64,000 bases of DNA from Gigantopelta aegis (GCF_016097555.1 NC_054703.1:19379932-19443931), one strand, 5' to 3'. Shown: positions 1-12,800, counted from the stretch's first letter. The notes: generated by a model from the letters alone, not told the origin. Numbers and translations: made by a program.

Positions 1-520
1 CGCCGGTTACGTTTTTCCATATGTTTGCCACCGGTTACATCTTTCTATATGCTTGCCGCCGGTTACATTTTCCCATATGTTTGCCACCGGTTACATCTTT
101 CCATATGTTTGCCACCGGTTACATCTTTCTATATGCTTGCCGCCGGTTACGTTTTTCCATATGTTTGCCACCGGTTACATCTTTCTATATGCTTGCCGCC
201 GGTTACATTTTCCCATATGTTTGCCACCGGTTACATCTTTCCATATGTTTGCCACCGGTTACATCTTTCTATATGCTTGCCGCCGGTTACGTTTTTCCAT
301 ATGTTTGCCACCGGTTACATCTTTCTATATGCTTGCCGCCGGTTACATTTTCCCATATGTTTGCCACCGGTTACATCTTTCCATATGTTTGCCACCGGTT
401 ACATCTTTCTATATGCTTGCCGCCGGTTACGTTTTTCCATATGTTTGCCACCGGTTACATCTTTCTATATGCTTGCCGCCGGTTACATTTTCCCATATGC
501 TTGCCGACGGTTACATTATA
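1..520. repeat. 28-bp minisatellite with a 140-bp higher-order unit
   Basis: Monomers start CCGGTTAC and are 28 bp long. Four variants follow the order A-B-C-D-B and repeat every 140 bp (A at 3, 143, 283, 423). The array is open at the left edge. Because 28 is not a multiple of 3, all three plus frames stay open with Cys/Tyr/Phe-rich translations; these are not genes. Confidence 0.97.
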
Positions 521-1540
521 GGGCTATGAGACATAAAGGAAAAACAAAAGTCGAATGTGTGGAATGCAATATGATGGCATCATTTGACATCCATGTTCAG
601 CGCTGACAATAAGATGCATAATGCTATTTTACTTTATTCCTTAGTCTGATTATCATCTAGGGTAAGTGTCGGGTACTGGGATCCAGGTCGAGTTTGACCC
701 TTGAGTACTCGATTCCAAATTTTTTTGACTCGTAGAGGTCCGAATTGTTGCCAGTGTTATAGACTGGGAAGTATTTTCCAACCATTTTCAACACAAACTT
801 ATCTGTATGCAAATTTACCAAAATGCGCATTTGGCACCAAGGCATTGGAGTGGGAATATCAAATCACTGTTCTTTCAAAACAGTCTGTCTTTGGTTCCAT
901 GTCATGAAACATTAACTTTGTATCGAGTTCTTCATGGCTGACAAATTGCGATGGCTAGATGACACAATAAACTTGAATCAAGAAATCCACCTAGTCACTA
1001 TCTCAATCTGGGAAGGAAGCTGTGCCTGTTTGCAACCTGTTCTGTTTGTTGGCAAGTTGATACAAACATTTGCTGCTACATAAGAGAGATGACCAGAAAG
1101 TGTTCATGGCTGACAAGAATCGCTGACATAGATTGTTAGTCGTAGCTAACCTATCATCTGTACTAGAATATGAATTATCTAAAGTCCCTTTTTCGTTTTT
1201 GAAAACATAAGGCAAACTTGCTACCAAATTTATTATTTCGAAGCTAATTTATATTCAAATATCATTTTGTGACAAAGAAGTAAAAGAAAGAAAAAAACGT
1301 TTGTTAAGATGGATATGTGAGAAAAGAAAAATATTGTATGTAATAATCTTTTCTCCACCAGCAATTGTCCACACGTGTTACCCTGAAGCAGATTATGTCC
1401 GATGTGAACTGAATCTGCATTATCGGTGTTTATGCATTATAATTGTGTACTCTCCCCAAATATAGATTTAATTGTTCGTCACCATGTGAAAACAGGACTT
1501 CTACTAAAGTTTAAAGTTTGTTGTTTTGTTTGGCAAGTTG
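521..1540. other. no gene recognised
   Basis: AT-rich sequence without a supported exon, RNA or element. Confidence 0.5.
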
Positions 1541-1705
1541 GTTTAGTAATCATCGGCTATTGAATGTCAAACATTTGGTAATTTTAACATATTGTCTTAG
1601 AGAGGAACCCCGCTACATTTTGTCATCAGTAGCAAGGGCTATTTTAAATGCACCATCCCACAGACAGTATAATACATACCACGGTCTTTGATATATCAGT
1701 GTGAC
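1541..1705 (-). mobile_element. SINE 3'-tail fragment
   Basis: It reads in reverse as the shared SINE body, with the phrases CATCGGCTATTGAATGTCAA, GTCTTAGAGAGGAA and CCATCCCACAGACAG. The head is missing. Confidence 0.75.
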
Positions 1706-1809
1706 ACAATTATATTTTCTCGACTTAATATCCAACATCTGCAATTGTTCGGTAATGTGGAGATTGCCGCTAGCTTTTTAATTCTCCGCGGCATTGTTTT
1801 CCGTGGTTT

Positions 1810-2076
1810 AGTATCTTCTTCTTCTTCTTCTTCTTCTTCTTCTTCTTTCAAAGGGCATGCCGTGAACATTTTGTTAATAACTGTAAGAAATGAATATCTG
1901 ATAATACATCCAAATGAAATGCTACTTGCTCCAGAGTCCTCAAGGCCTACTCACAATGTGACATATAATTATAAAGCACAGGCGTAGGAATCGGGGGGGG
2001 GGGGGGGGGGGGGCAACAGCGATGTTTTTTTAATATATATATTTATGTGTGTGTGTAGGGAGGGGGGGGGGGGGGC
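1810..2076. repeat. TTC microsatellite and two poly-G runs
   Basis: A (TTC)n run lies at about 1810-1848, a G run at about 1995-2013 and another near 2060-2075 after a GT stretch. The poly-Ser ORF here is a product of the TTC run. Confidence 0.9.
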
Positions 2077-2576
2077 ACACACTTTTTGGCACCTTCCTAC
2101 GCTCGTGTAAAGAGAAGAGGGCAGTGAGACAAAGTTTGTCACACGATCCCCAAATCGCCTGGGTTTAGCGAAAGTTGTTTCCCCTAAACAGAAATGTTCA
2201 AAGTTATCTCCCGTGGACAGAACTCCTCATTAAGCGGAGGTTGTAAATGCCAAATGTTGATACGCGCATTTTGAGCATTTCTACCCGAAATTCTGTACAT
2301 TTGTTGTATTTTGGTAGGTAACTTTCATTATATCACATGTGTCTTTTTCTCAAATAAATGACTTACATTCGATTTAAGTAAAGAAACAAAAACGTTTTGC
2401 TTCGCATGATTGTCAGGCTCGTAAAAAGAATTAATGTTTCAATCAATCAATGGGCCAAAATTTAACAATAATATTGTTCTACCTATCGAAAACCGTCCCA
2501 TTGGCATTATTCCATCCATAAATCGGCACGAGATGTTTTCGATACTGTCGATCAAACCTAATTCAAATATTTATAT

Positions 2577-2980
2577 TTAAAGGGACATTCCTGAGTTTGC
2601 TTCAATTTTTAAGATGTTATCGACTAACAGTAGTAACAGACTTTTTAACGACTAATTACATATATCAAATATATTTTCCTGCATACAATATTAGTGGCTG
2701 TATATTAAACGTGTTTCTGATCATTCTAATATTTGTACTACTTTAAATTTCATTTTATTTCCTAAAATATTTTTTTTCGTACATATGAAATTATTTGAAA
2801 ACAAAATCCAGTTTGGGCTTCTTACAAATATTAAGATGATCAGAAACACATTGAAATTTGAATATACAGACATTGATATTCTAAACAAGAAAATATATTT
2901 AATATGTAAATTTAATCATAGAACTATTTTATTAGTTGGAAACATCTTACAGTGTGGTAAACTTGGGAATGTCCCTTTAA
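2577..2980. mobile_element. MITE with TTAAAGGGACATTCC termini
   Basis: The left end TTAAAGGGACATTCCTGAGT is matched in reverse at the right end (ACTTGGGAATGTCCCTTTAA). The interior (about 400 bp) is AT-rich and itself palindromic (TGATCATTC against GATGATCAG), with no transposase. TA or TTAA may be the target duplication. Confidence 0.8.
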
Positions 2981-5884
2981 TATGAAGTTAGAGGAGAGCT
3001 CTGTAGGCAGGTGCTCATTCATTATTTATTTACTTTATTACCTACGAGGTACAGCATAACGAGGGTCATATTTATCGTACGATTTCCCTCGTATGTCATA
3101 ACTAAATCGTATGTCCTCCTCGTTTAACGGTGGCTGTTGTAAGAGTCCATTTCTTTCTGATTGGCTGACACAACATTCCACAGATACTACTTTCTTCATT
3201 AATTAATACATTTTTATTTCGAGTGTAAGCTGATCACATGCCGTAATGACAAATACGTGTTTTTAATTAATTTAATAAAACATTAATTGATTATTTATGA
3301 TAACTTGTATTATATTATGATGTAGTTGTGACACATCAAACACTTAATTATGAATATAACGTTCACAACTGTTAGAAATCTATACTAAGGTCGACGAGTC
3401 GCTTTTCGCACCCTTGTTTTGGCTTCGTACATAATAAATGTAGTATATCTTACCGTAATTTCACTTGAAAGCCATGTTTAGTAAAAGGTACAATGTTTTA
3501 ATCACAAGATTTTCTTCAAACACATTCAGGTGCGTTAATAATTCAATAGCAATTTTGCACTTAAAACAGAAACGTCATGTACCCAATTTATAGTTATTGT
3601 AAGGAGATGCAAAGTGATGTCACAGTGTTCTCGCTGGGTGAAAATTAAAGGAGGGCGGCCGGTCGGCACCCCACCCTTCAAATAAAAAACCCAATAACAT
3701 TTTAAAAAACCCACCAATAAACGAAAAGCAAAAAAAAAAAAAAAAAAAAAGGGGGGGGGGGGGGGTAGTTTGGTTATCATATTGTTGTGTGTTGGTAGAC
3801 TTTGAGAAAAGACATACTCCTTATTTTGCCTACAAACAAGTGCAAAGGTGTTTCTAAAAAAAACTTGTCTTTTAATTGAACCGAAGATGATATCGGTCTG
3901 ACATTCACGGGCAGTTCCGGTTTTGCTGGACCGATCAAAGTTTTAATATTATTATTTTTAATAAAGATTTCAAGATATACGAAAAACAATAAAGATGTTT
4001 GTAAAGTGATCTCCTAATGTCAGATACATTTTTGTTATTCCCATCTTCATCGAATGAATCAATCGCTGTGATAAAATATTATCACCAGCTGATAAAAAGT
4101 AGTTTCGTTTTTGTAAAGGCGGTGTATATATTATTTGGCACTCAAGATAAATGATTTTAATGATAAACACTTCCGTTGTTTTTATAAGCGTTCATATCCC
4201 CTCAAAATTAAAAGTTTAAAATATTTTATAAAGAACTGCTGAATAAACAGAATAACAGACAGTAAAAATCATCAGTTTCAACCAATTATATTTGCAACTG
4301 AGTACAAAATATCAGACGATAGTTAGTCGAAACAAAAGACAGAATGACCGTTCTGATCACGTGACAAATTTGGCGCCAAATAAGAGGGTTTTTTTTCAAT
4401 CGGAGATTGCCGAATCCGTCAAAAATAAAATGTTTTCATTGCTTACATAAAATATAACTTTTATTGTGTCTATCAAACATACAAATGGATACCGATATTG
4501 GACAAAATAGAGGCTGTTAAAAATAGTGTTAAATTATGTTACGGTAACTGTCGTAAATGTTTCGTCAATTGCTTTTTCGTACACAACGCGGATTGTTTCC
4601 TTTGATGTCCAGTGTGCAGACTGATCGTTGTTTTTTGTGTGGAAAAAAGTACATTTGGAAATAGCGGAGATAGGTGCTGGAAAATAAAGAGGGGCGCTCA
4701 AACATAAAGGAGGGCGGCAAAATGGAATATCGGGGCGCCCCGCCCCGCTTAAATGGAGCAGCGAGAACACTGCGTCATTGGAATACTGACGTCATTCAAA
4801 TTCAAAACTAATTATATCAATTACTGTGTATTTGTTTGCTTTTTAGTATACACATGCTTTACAATTTACAGCTGTTGATACATGTGTACTCTTTACTTAT
4901 GGGCGTATAAATATCACGTAACTTTAGAACAGGTTGTGATTTGGTTTTCAAGACATCAATGAACAAACATTACTCCGCCGTTAAGGAAACGTTAGTTTGT
5001 AAACAATGACTGGAATGTTCATTTAGCAAGACAGTTCTATGGTAATAAACAGAATATTACATTCGTGTCCATGACAGACGATGTTTACGACACTCGTGCC
5101 TAAATTATTGCATTTCCCTCGCTCTCACTCGGGAAATATGATAATTTAGGCACTTGTGTCGTAAACATCGTCTGTTATGGACACTCATATAATATCCTCT
5201 ATATCTACCATCATATATTTTCGATCAACATATTATGTTTTCAATACTTTGTTTGTAACTCAAGCTCTAATCTAAAATGAAAAAGTAGGAGAAATGACTT
5301 CTCCCATCCCAGAAGAAAGGGGCGAAGTTTGATAAAAATTGGCGAGGTGAACATTTATCGGTACATTTTGCAGGGTTAACAATGCTTGACTGGTCAGAGC
5401 ACATGAAACGTCACTTTGAGAAACAATAGCTCTGTTTAAGGGTGTATCTGAAGAATGTCAACATAAGATGATGACATGTAGTTAATCTCTTCACAGTAGA
5501 AACTGGCATGAGTATTAACATTGGTATAATTTCCGCCCGCATCCCCTAACAATATTTGTTTGAATTAGTGTAAGTTTAGGGTTAGGGTTAATTATACAAT
5601 ACCTTTTTAAACATTTTGTTCTATAAATCAACATAATGTTTATATTTCGTTATTCAGTATCACAACGTTTTGCCTTTGACATTTTGACTATTCTGTATAA
5701 AATTTCCTCCACAAGGGTGCTTTTGGTAGAAATATATAGCACAGAAGACACAATGAGGCATTGTGGGACTAAAGGTTTGTTTTATTCCGTAGACGCTCGG
5801 TTCATTCCATCCAAATACACCTAATGAGATTTATAAGTATTAAAATGCAGTCTCACTTGTTGATCCACTGTGTGGCCGGTAACA
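2981..5884. other. gene-free region with dispersed duplicated segments
   Basis: No exon is recognised. Segments at about 3345-3640, 4015-4150 and 4755-4800 recur inverted at 7820-8165, 8505-8620 and 7838-7870; 5430-5620 recurs in direct orientation at 8945-9210. A poly-A/poly-G run is at 3729-3766. Confidence 0.6.
5064..5190. repeat. long hairpin-forming inverted repeat
   Basis: The arm TGTCCATGACAGACGATG...GACACTCGTGCCTAAATTAT is mirrored by ATAATTTAGGCACTTGTGTC...CATCGTCTGTTATGGACA around a loop of about 25 bp. Confidence 0.9.
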
Positions 5885-6542
5885 GGTCATTTCGCCCTTG
5901 ATACTAGTTCACCCGAGTCGTTTTGAACAAGGTCGATTCGTACCTCTAACAGAGTCGTTTCGCCCCATGTTTCGATTCGCCCTAATTTTTATTTTGTTAA
6001 TAAAATACATTTATTCATTGATTTGTCCTATTTCCATTGATTTTTAGATGTCACACATTGCGTGTTTATATTTATAGATAAAAAAAAAATATTATAATTT
6101 TGTTTATTTCCAATATCATTTACTCAAGCCATATAAATGAAATACATACAGGCCTTAGATAATATACAGACAATGTATTCACATTAATAATTAATTTATG
6201 AACAGTCACACTGCATACTACTGATGTGCTGTGGTTTCTTATTAAATTACTACATACCCAGTTGAGGTTAAAATGCTGATTACGGTATGTTGATTTCGTC
6301 TCACTTCAGCTGACAGAAAGTAAACAGCTGATAAAGCATTAATATCCAAAGACAGAAAATTATTTGGTAATGAATAATGAATAAACAGAAGAAAAAAAGA
6401 CTTCAAAACTATAATAAATATATTTATTTTGTGGGGCGAAACGACTCGGTATGAATGCGATTTAGGGTGAACCAACCCTGGGTGAATATGACTAAGGGCG
6501 AAACAACGCAGAGTTCGAAATGGTTTTAGGGCAAAATGACCC
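5885..6542. mobile_element. non-autonomous element with long inverted ends
   Basis: The left end GGTCATTTCGCCCTTGAT and a following GTCGTTTCGCCCCA block are matched in reverse at 6425-6542 (GGGGCGAAACGACTC, AAGGGCGAAAC, GGGCAAAATGACC). The AT-rich middle carries no ORF. The family is not assigned. Confidence 0.75.
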
Positions 6543-6545
6543 GGA

Positions 6546-6625
6546 TTCGTGTGGCCGAGTGGTTACAGTGTTCAGCTACTGTCCCGATGGTCTGGAGTTC
6601 GAATCCAGACCCTAGCACAACGTTG
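6546..6625 (+). mobile_element. tRNA-like SINE head (Ser/Leu type), not a functional tRNA
   Basis: The A-box-like TGGCCGAGTGGTTACAG and B-box-like GAGTTCGAATCCAG are present with a pairing T-stem, but the acceptor-stem halves do not pair. It is best read as a tRNA-derived repeat. Confidence 0.5.
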
Positions 6626-8199
6626 TTTGTAGTGTTTAATGCAATGTCTACTTGATATCGCTAATCCAATACACCAAAGGGGGTGCAGGTGGAAATCTTT
6701 CCGCTATGACAAAAATAAGTTGGGATCTTGACATCTGTTGTGTGATTTCGTTTTTGAAATTGGATTATGTCCAAAATTTTGTGGCGACTTTGGCTTCTCT
6801 TTACTGCTAAAAGTTGGCGACTTGAGCCGACTTTCGGTGAAGAAATTGCTCATTTCGCCGGCAAGATTAGAGCCTGTAACTGCATGTATATCAAGATTAT
6901 AATGTGAGATATTACGTTAATATCAGCCAGAACATAAACAACAAAGTGTCTTTTCTCTCACAATATTGAAATTGCTTCATGTCAAGCTAGCTACCAACTT
7001 TGTTTTACAATATTATATATTGTGCATGTTATCAGTTTTTGCTAATTTAATGTAATATTTTGGTACTGATGAAATGCCTCACGTAATGAAATCCAGGTAT
7101 CACAAATCCCTGTAAAGTTATTGTCTGCTACATATAATGTAAATTTATATGTTTTCAGTGAACACTGTTCATTGTTCTGAAAATTATTCGATATTATTTA
7201 CAAGTTAAAAACATTTTATGAGTGTAGACCCAACACTACCATAACAAGGACAAAAACAGACAGCCAGTGAAACTAACGAAAACATATGTTTGTCAAAATA
7301 TAGCGGGAACATATTTATGACTTGGCAGCTAGTTTTTTTTTAGGAAAGTTTGGCGTTCATTGGAGATTGTCACTGTTTTTGACAATAAACTAATGTTACT
7401 TGACAATGGTTTTAAAGTATTATTGTATGTACGAAGTTTTGTTTGTATTATACTTAAATGTTTTGCTCATATCGAAAACCCCTGACGCCAGGATACATCA
7501 GGGCTCTAGTTTGGATTTTTTAAAATTAAGGCATGCTGTGTGCCCAAGGTCGATGGCAGTCACTTTTCACTGCCTTGGTTTAGCTTGATACACAATAAAT
7601 ATAACATATCCAACAATAAATTTTTTATATCATAATTTAGTGATGGTACTTTTTATTTCTTTCATCTTTTGAAATTTAAAGTTAATATTTTGTCCAGAGT
7701 TCTGAAAAATAAAAAACGACCTGTAAACAGTGTCGTCAACTCATAGAAAATTGACAGGTCACAGTTAGTAGACCAGTTTTTTGTTTAATGTGGCAAAGCA
7801 TTGTCATAATTCAGCTAATTTTGAATTTTAATGACGTCAGAATTCCAATGATGTCACTTTACATCTCCTTACAATAACAATATTTTTAAACTGGGTACAT
7901 ATTTCTTTTTTCAGAATGCTGGGAAAATTCCAATGCAAAATTGCTATTGTAATTTTTTGTTTGAACATTACTAATGCACCTGAATGTGTTTGAAGAAAAT
8001 CTTGTTTTTAATTTTTTTTACTCTTTACAAAATATGGATTGTAAGTGAAATTAAGGTGAGATATATGCTGTATTTATTGTGTACGAAGCCAAAACAAGTG
8101 TGCGAAAAATGACTTGTTGATCTTAACCTTAATTTTAGGAGTGCTCACAGTTATTATTTTAGGCACACAAATGAATGGATGAATTCATCAGGCTATTTT
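6626..8199. other. no gene recognised upstream of the RING-H2 gene
   Basis: AT-rich sequence holding the inverted partners of the 3.3-4.8 kb segments (7820-8165). No exon or RNA is supported. Confidence 0.5.
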
Positions 8200-8204
8200 A
8201 ACCA

Positions 8205-8325
8205 TCTCATGAGATTTCATTTATTCATTTCAACTTATTTCCATACTTATATCCAATTAATGTTCAAGCATGCTGTTCTGGGTACACTCCTCAGCTATCT
8301 GCAGGGCTGTCTGTCCAGGACAGCT
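8205..8325 (-). mobile_element. fragment of the CTGTCCTGGACAGACAG-type SINE
   Basis: In reverse it reads the 3' part of the family seen whole at 16905-17181 (ATATCCAATTAATGTTCAAG, CAGCTATCTG, CTGTCTGTCCAGGACAG). Confidence 0.75.
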
Positions 8326-9625
8326 CATATGAGCTTCATTTGTTGGTTAATTATATGTATGTAACTTAAGTACAGTAAACAACAGAAGACAGAATTATCA
8401 ACTATTTGACATCCAATAGCCTATGATAATTAACCAATGTATTTTAGTGGTGGTGTTAATCAAAACAGGGATATAAAACAACTAAAGTTAATCATTAAAA
8501 TTATTAACTTGAGTGTCAAATAATATATACACCCCCTTTACAAAACAAAACTACTTTTATCGGCTGGTGATATCAATGTGATTGATTCCTTCGAAGAAGA
8601 TGGAAATAAAAAGAACAGAACAATTTTATTCCCCCCCCCCACAAATTTTCATACATGTATATTTCACTGTAGCACTATATTAAATAATGTATAATATTAA
8701 ACAAACCTAAATAACCTAATTTTACAGCGCTTGCATTAAATAGTTTTATAATTAGTGATGTTACGTTACACGTTTGTCTCTTGAAAAACAATAACCAGGC
8801 TTCTCACTGGACTTTCTCCACTGGGGGTCATTTGAGCTTTCTTGTGAAATTTGGGGAGTCCCATAATAGGATTTTAAGTCCTGTCCAAGTTCCATGCTTC
8901 AAAAGACACTTTTCGAGGGTCAGTGAGATCCCTGAATAACCCTGTTTACAGGAGGATCTGAAGAATGTGAACATTAGACAACAGCTTGTGAACATTAGAC
9001 AACAGCTTGTGAACATTAGACAACAGCTTGTATTTAATCTCTTCACAACAGAACCTGACATAGCTATAAACATTTGTTGCAGTGTTTCTGTCAGAAATAA
9101 ATTTTGGGGTTTGGCACTATGGAATTGAATGCAACCAGTCATGGGAGGCCTCCCCAGAAAAAAATGGGTTATGTTTAGGGTTAGGGTTAAGAAAATCATA
9201 CAGTAATGGTATGGGTAATTAATTTTGTCAAAAAGTTAACTTAAAAAAAATAATCTGCAAAAATATTTGGGTATGGCATCATACTCGTTTTACCCTCTGG
9301 CAGAAACCCTAATTTGTTAATTGATTTCGATAGTAAATTGGACAAGGAAATACATTATTTTATCAAATCAATTGTACATTACAATGCACAGAAACCATAT
9401 TCCATTAATATGCCGATTCACGGTTACTCAAGGATACCAATTAGCCCTTCAAATGTTAACAAATCATAAATTAGACTTCAGCAGGAGTAACTTCACTGAC
9501 TGGTAAAACCAACCATAGGTGCCTAGCTGACTATGGGTGTATATACTGTATATTACTATGAAAGATAGCTACTGGTACATTTACATGTAGTTGATAAAAC
9601 TATACATTTTGTTCTTTATTTTCAG
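8326..9625. other. gene-free sequence before the RING-H2 gene
   Basis: It holds a short 26-bp triplicate (TGTGAACATTAGACAACAGC units, about 8967-9030) and a TTAGGG doublet at 9176. The promoter and first exon of the RING-H2 gene may lie here or further left. Confidence 0.45.
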
Positions 9626-9847
9626 TTACAACATACGTCTGTACAATATGCTGACAAGAAATGGAAGTTTCAAGAGCTGGCATCCAAGTGGAGCAGTTCT
9701 TCCATTTTAGCTACTGGCAGCAGTGACAAGCAGTGGAATTCTTAAAGGCAGAGTATCTCATCCATTGGAATTCTAAGGGTTGGTGTTTTTTCACGAATAT
9801 GAGACTTTAGAACACTGCACTAAAAGTCATAATTGACCACAATCATC
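9626..9847 (+). other. 5' UTR part of the RING-H2 gene's first coding exon
   Basis: A polypyrimidine tract and CAG end at 9625, suggesting a splice acceptor, so at least one further upstream non-coding exon should exist. Stops occur in the main frame up to 9830-9832, which makes the ATG at 9848 the first usable start. The promoter and exon 1 were not located. Confidence 0.6.
9648..9710 (+). promoter_or_regulatory. upstream ORF in the 5' UTR of the RING-H2 gene
   Basis: A 20-codon ORF (begins MLTRNGSF, ends VLPF, stop TAG at 9708-9710) lies 137 nt before the main ATG and in a different frame. If the acceptor at 9625 is used it is in the mature leader and could lower translation of the main ORF. 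Its effect is inferred, not shown. Confidence 0.4.
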
Positions 9848-12800
9848 ATGTGGTTCCCCAGCCAACATGATTCCCACAATTCTGTGTGGCCGCGCCCTAC
9901 ACGTCTCTGGTGCTCCAACCTCCAGGACAAAAGATCTCCAATGTCCTCCTCTTGTGAGCTCTTCGGTAAAAAGTCGGGTGTCAGGCGATCATACAGTGGC
10001 AGTCGACTACCGAGTTTATCCGCTGATATCGAAGGCAGGTTTGTACGATCACAGAGTCTGTACTGCCAGCCTGGTAGTGCGACACAGAGTTTCGCAGACA
10101 GAGATAGTGGTTTTCTCGGTGCCTGTGGCAGCAATGAACTGAGCTTGGAGAATACTTGTGACAGCGACCCTGATGCTTTGGAACGATGGCGGAATGCAGG
10201 TTTGGCTTTGCACAGAATGCTCACTAAAACATCACCCTGCAAACAGAGTAGGTCAGGTCACTCCAGGAAAAGATCAAAGTTCAAGGTTGAATTTCCTAAC
10301 AGCAGTGAAAACATCTGTGGTAAAAATGTCCGTGAGAGTGTTCGTACTTCAGAGTCTTCGGGGATGGAACATCTTCGCCGTAGTACAACAGAAACACCAT
10401 GTGCTGCCAAGGGTCTTAGATCCCGGTCGGTTCAAGATATTTGCTCAGTCCACAAGAATGACAAAGACAATATAGATAGTTTTTTCAAGATGTCTTTCAG
10501 GCAGCGTCTTCTTTCTTCTAGTCCAGAGTTGGAGAAGATGTTTCCGAAAATGTTTGAGTCGTTGACCAATGAAAAAAATGATGTTCACAACAACATTGTT
10601 TGTCAGAGTCCCAGGGACGCGTCATCAATACCTCAGTCCAATCATCACTGTATGACTGATCCAGGCTGCTCTTCACGCGACCAGACCTCCTCTCAGCAAT
10701 CTGAGAATGCAGATTATAAATCTGTTCCAAGGCCAACAAGTCTTGCCATTATTAACACAAATACTCAAAATTTTGGTCTGTCGAAATCGCAAAACATTCC
10801 GAATCCGATAGATAAATCTCAAGATGTTCTGATGGATTATCGATCTGTTTTGAATAAACTAGATTCTACATGTACCTCTGTCAAAAATTGTAAATCTGGA
10901 AATGTTGCTATGAATTCGGGAGAGATCAAAAGCGAAGTTGTCTCTTCTGACGACGATAGTGGTGTTAATGTTAACAGATGCACTATACGGACTGAATCCA
11001 TTGTGTCTTCAAAAGTCAAAATACCTACATGTACTGAGTCAAGCAGTAGATCATCACCGAGTACAAATATTACATGTTCTGAATCCCTAACTGTACCTTC
11101 GTTAAGTAATCATATTACAACTATTATGTCAAATGAGTCTTATGTAGCTAAAACCTCTACACATACTGAATTGGACAATTCTGCCAGTGTGTATAAATTC
11201 CATACATGTACTGAGTCTGATTTTGAGACCTGTTCAAGCTCTTCAGATGAAGATGTAAAACAGAGCAGTAGTTTCCCATCATGCATTTCACAGCAGAAAT
11301 CAGCTCTAATACATAAAGAGGACCAGGAATCACATAGATGTGACTCTTCACAAACAAGTGTGTGTAATTCGTACATGTATCCATGTGCATGTTCCTGTGC
11401 CTTTTGTTTGCCTCATTTTTCTGCAAAGTCTTTGAAAAATGTGGACTTCATTTCAACTAGTGAAACCAAACCTGGCTTTCTGGAGTCCGGTTCATGTGCA
11501 ATAAAGAAGACTATGTTAAATAAAGAATATAGCGCTTCATCAAACCAAGATACCTCTGTGGCCATGGGATTGTGCAATACAAACACCCCAGGATACATTT
11601 TTAATGATTGTCTTTTTTGCCAGTCAGCTAACTGTGGTATGTGCAATAATCATATACATTCTGGTAAATCCATACAGTCGGATCTGAACAAAGCGTGCAA
11701 TATGAATATGTCTCCACCAAACTTGTACCAGCATTCGAGGTGGAATGTTAATTCAAGACTCACATTTAAGTGTGAGGATTGTTCGTGTGGTTCACAGATT
11801 TTGAATTCTTCACATCTTGATGAAAACGATGTTTGTCTCGATGCTTTTAGGGAGAATAGTGATTTAAGAAACTGCACATCTTTACAGAGTGTGAAAGAGG
11901 AGACTGTTTCAATTGAATTTCCTAATTCACATTATTGTGATAATGGTGAAGATGAGTTGGACACAAGCAGACAACATGTTACATGTGGTGAAACTCTGGA
12001 ACCTGTTCGTTGGCAGAAAGGCTATCCAAGAAATTTGCTTCAGGAGGATTTGGAAAAAGCATCGGAGATGGTTGTTGGTGGATTTGGATTGGTGAATGCA
12101 AACTCAAGGTCACATCAGTGTGTAAGTCTGTGTACTTGTGAAAGATGTGGAGCAAATTTTCTATCAAGAGGGGGAAGTGGAGATTTCCAATCAAGGGAGA
12201 CAAGTGGAGATTTCCTATCAAGAGACACAAGTGGAGATTTCCGATTTCCGATAAGTAGAAGTAGAGATTTTCGCTCAAGGGAGAGAAGTGAAAAATATGG
12301 AGAACGAGGAGATTTCCAATTAAGGAAGATAAATGAAGGATGTGTAGAAAGTGAAGAGTTCCAATCGAGGGAGACAGATTTGTGTAGTTCTGTGGAACTG
12401 GAGTTCAGGAATGTAGGCAGTTCATGTACTTTACTACAAAATGCATCTAACTGTGCAGACACAGATGAAAGAAAAAGTAATCCATTGACTACAGAGATAC
12501 ACCTAGACTCTGATCACAGTAGGTTACTGTTAAATCCCAGTCACTCCGCAGATGAAGATGATACACATACACACAACCCTGATCTCCAGGACAGTTGTCA
12601 AATATCTGATCACAGTAGGTTACTGTTAAATCCCAGTCACTCCGCAGATGAAGATGATACACATACACACAACCCTGATCTCCAGGACAGTTGTCAGATA
12701 TCTAAACTGATGGAAAAAGTAGTTGACAACAAATCTCCACACAGTGATCTTTTGCATTTTCATCCAATCTATTGTTGCCGAGTTTCTGAATCCGATGACG

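Noticed and set aside
21-606. Three overlapping plus-strand ORFs of 158-193 codons
   Set aside because: All are translations of the 28-bp minisatellite in its three frames; no start context, splice site or known domain.
5578-5592. Interstitial telomere repeat (TTAGGG twice, also at 9176)
   Set aside because: Two units only, embedded in a duplicated segment; no longer run.
6546-6625. Possible tRNA gene
   Set aside because: A- and B-box words and a T-stem are present but the acceptor stem does not pair, so it is treated as a tRNA-derived repeat.
9820-10242. 140-codon minus ORF over the start of the RING-H2 exon
   Set aside because: Antisense shadow of a long coding exon with no splice or domain support.
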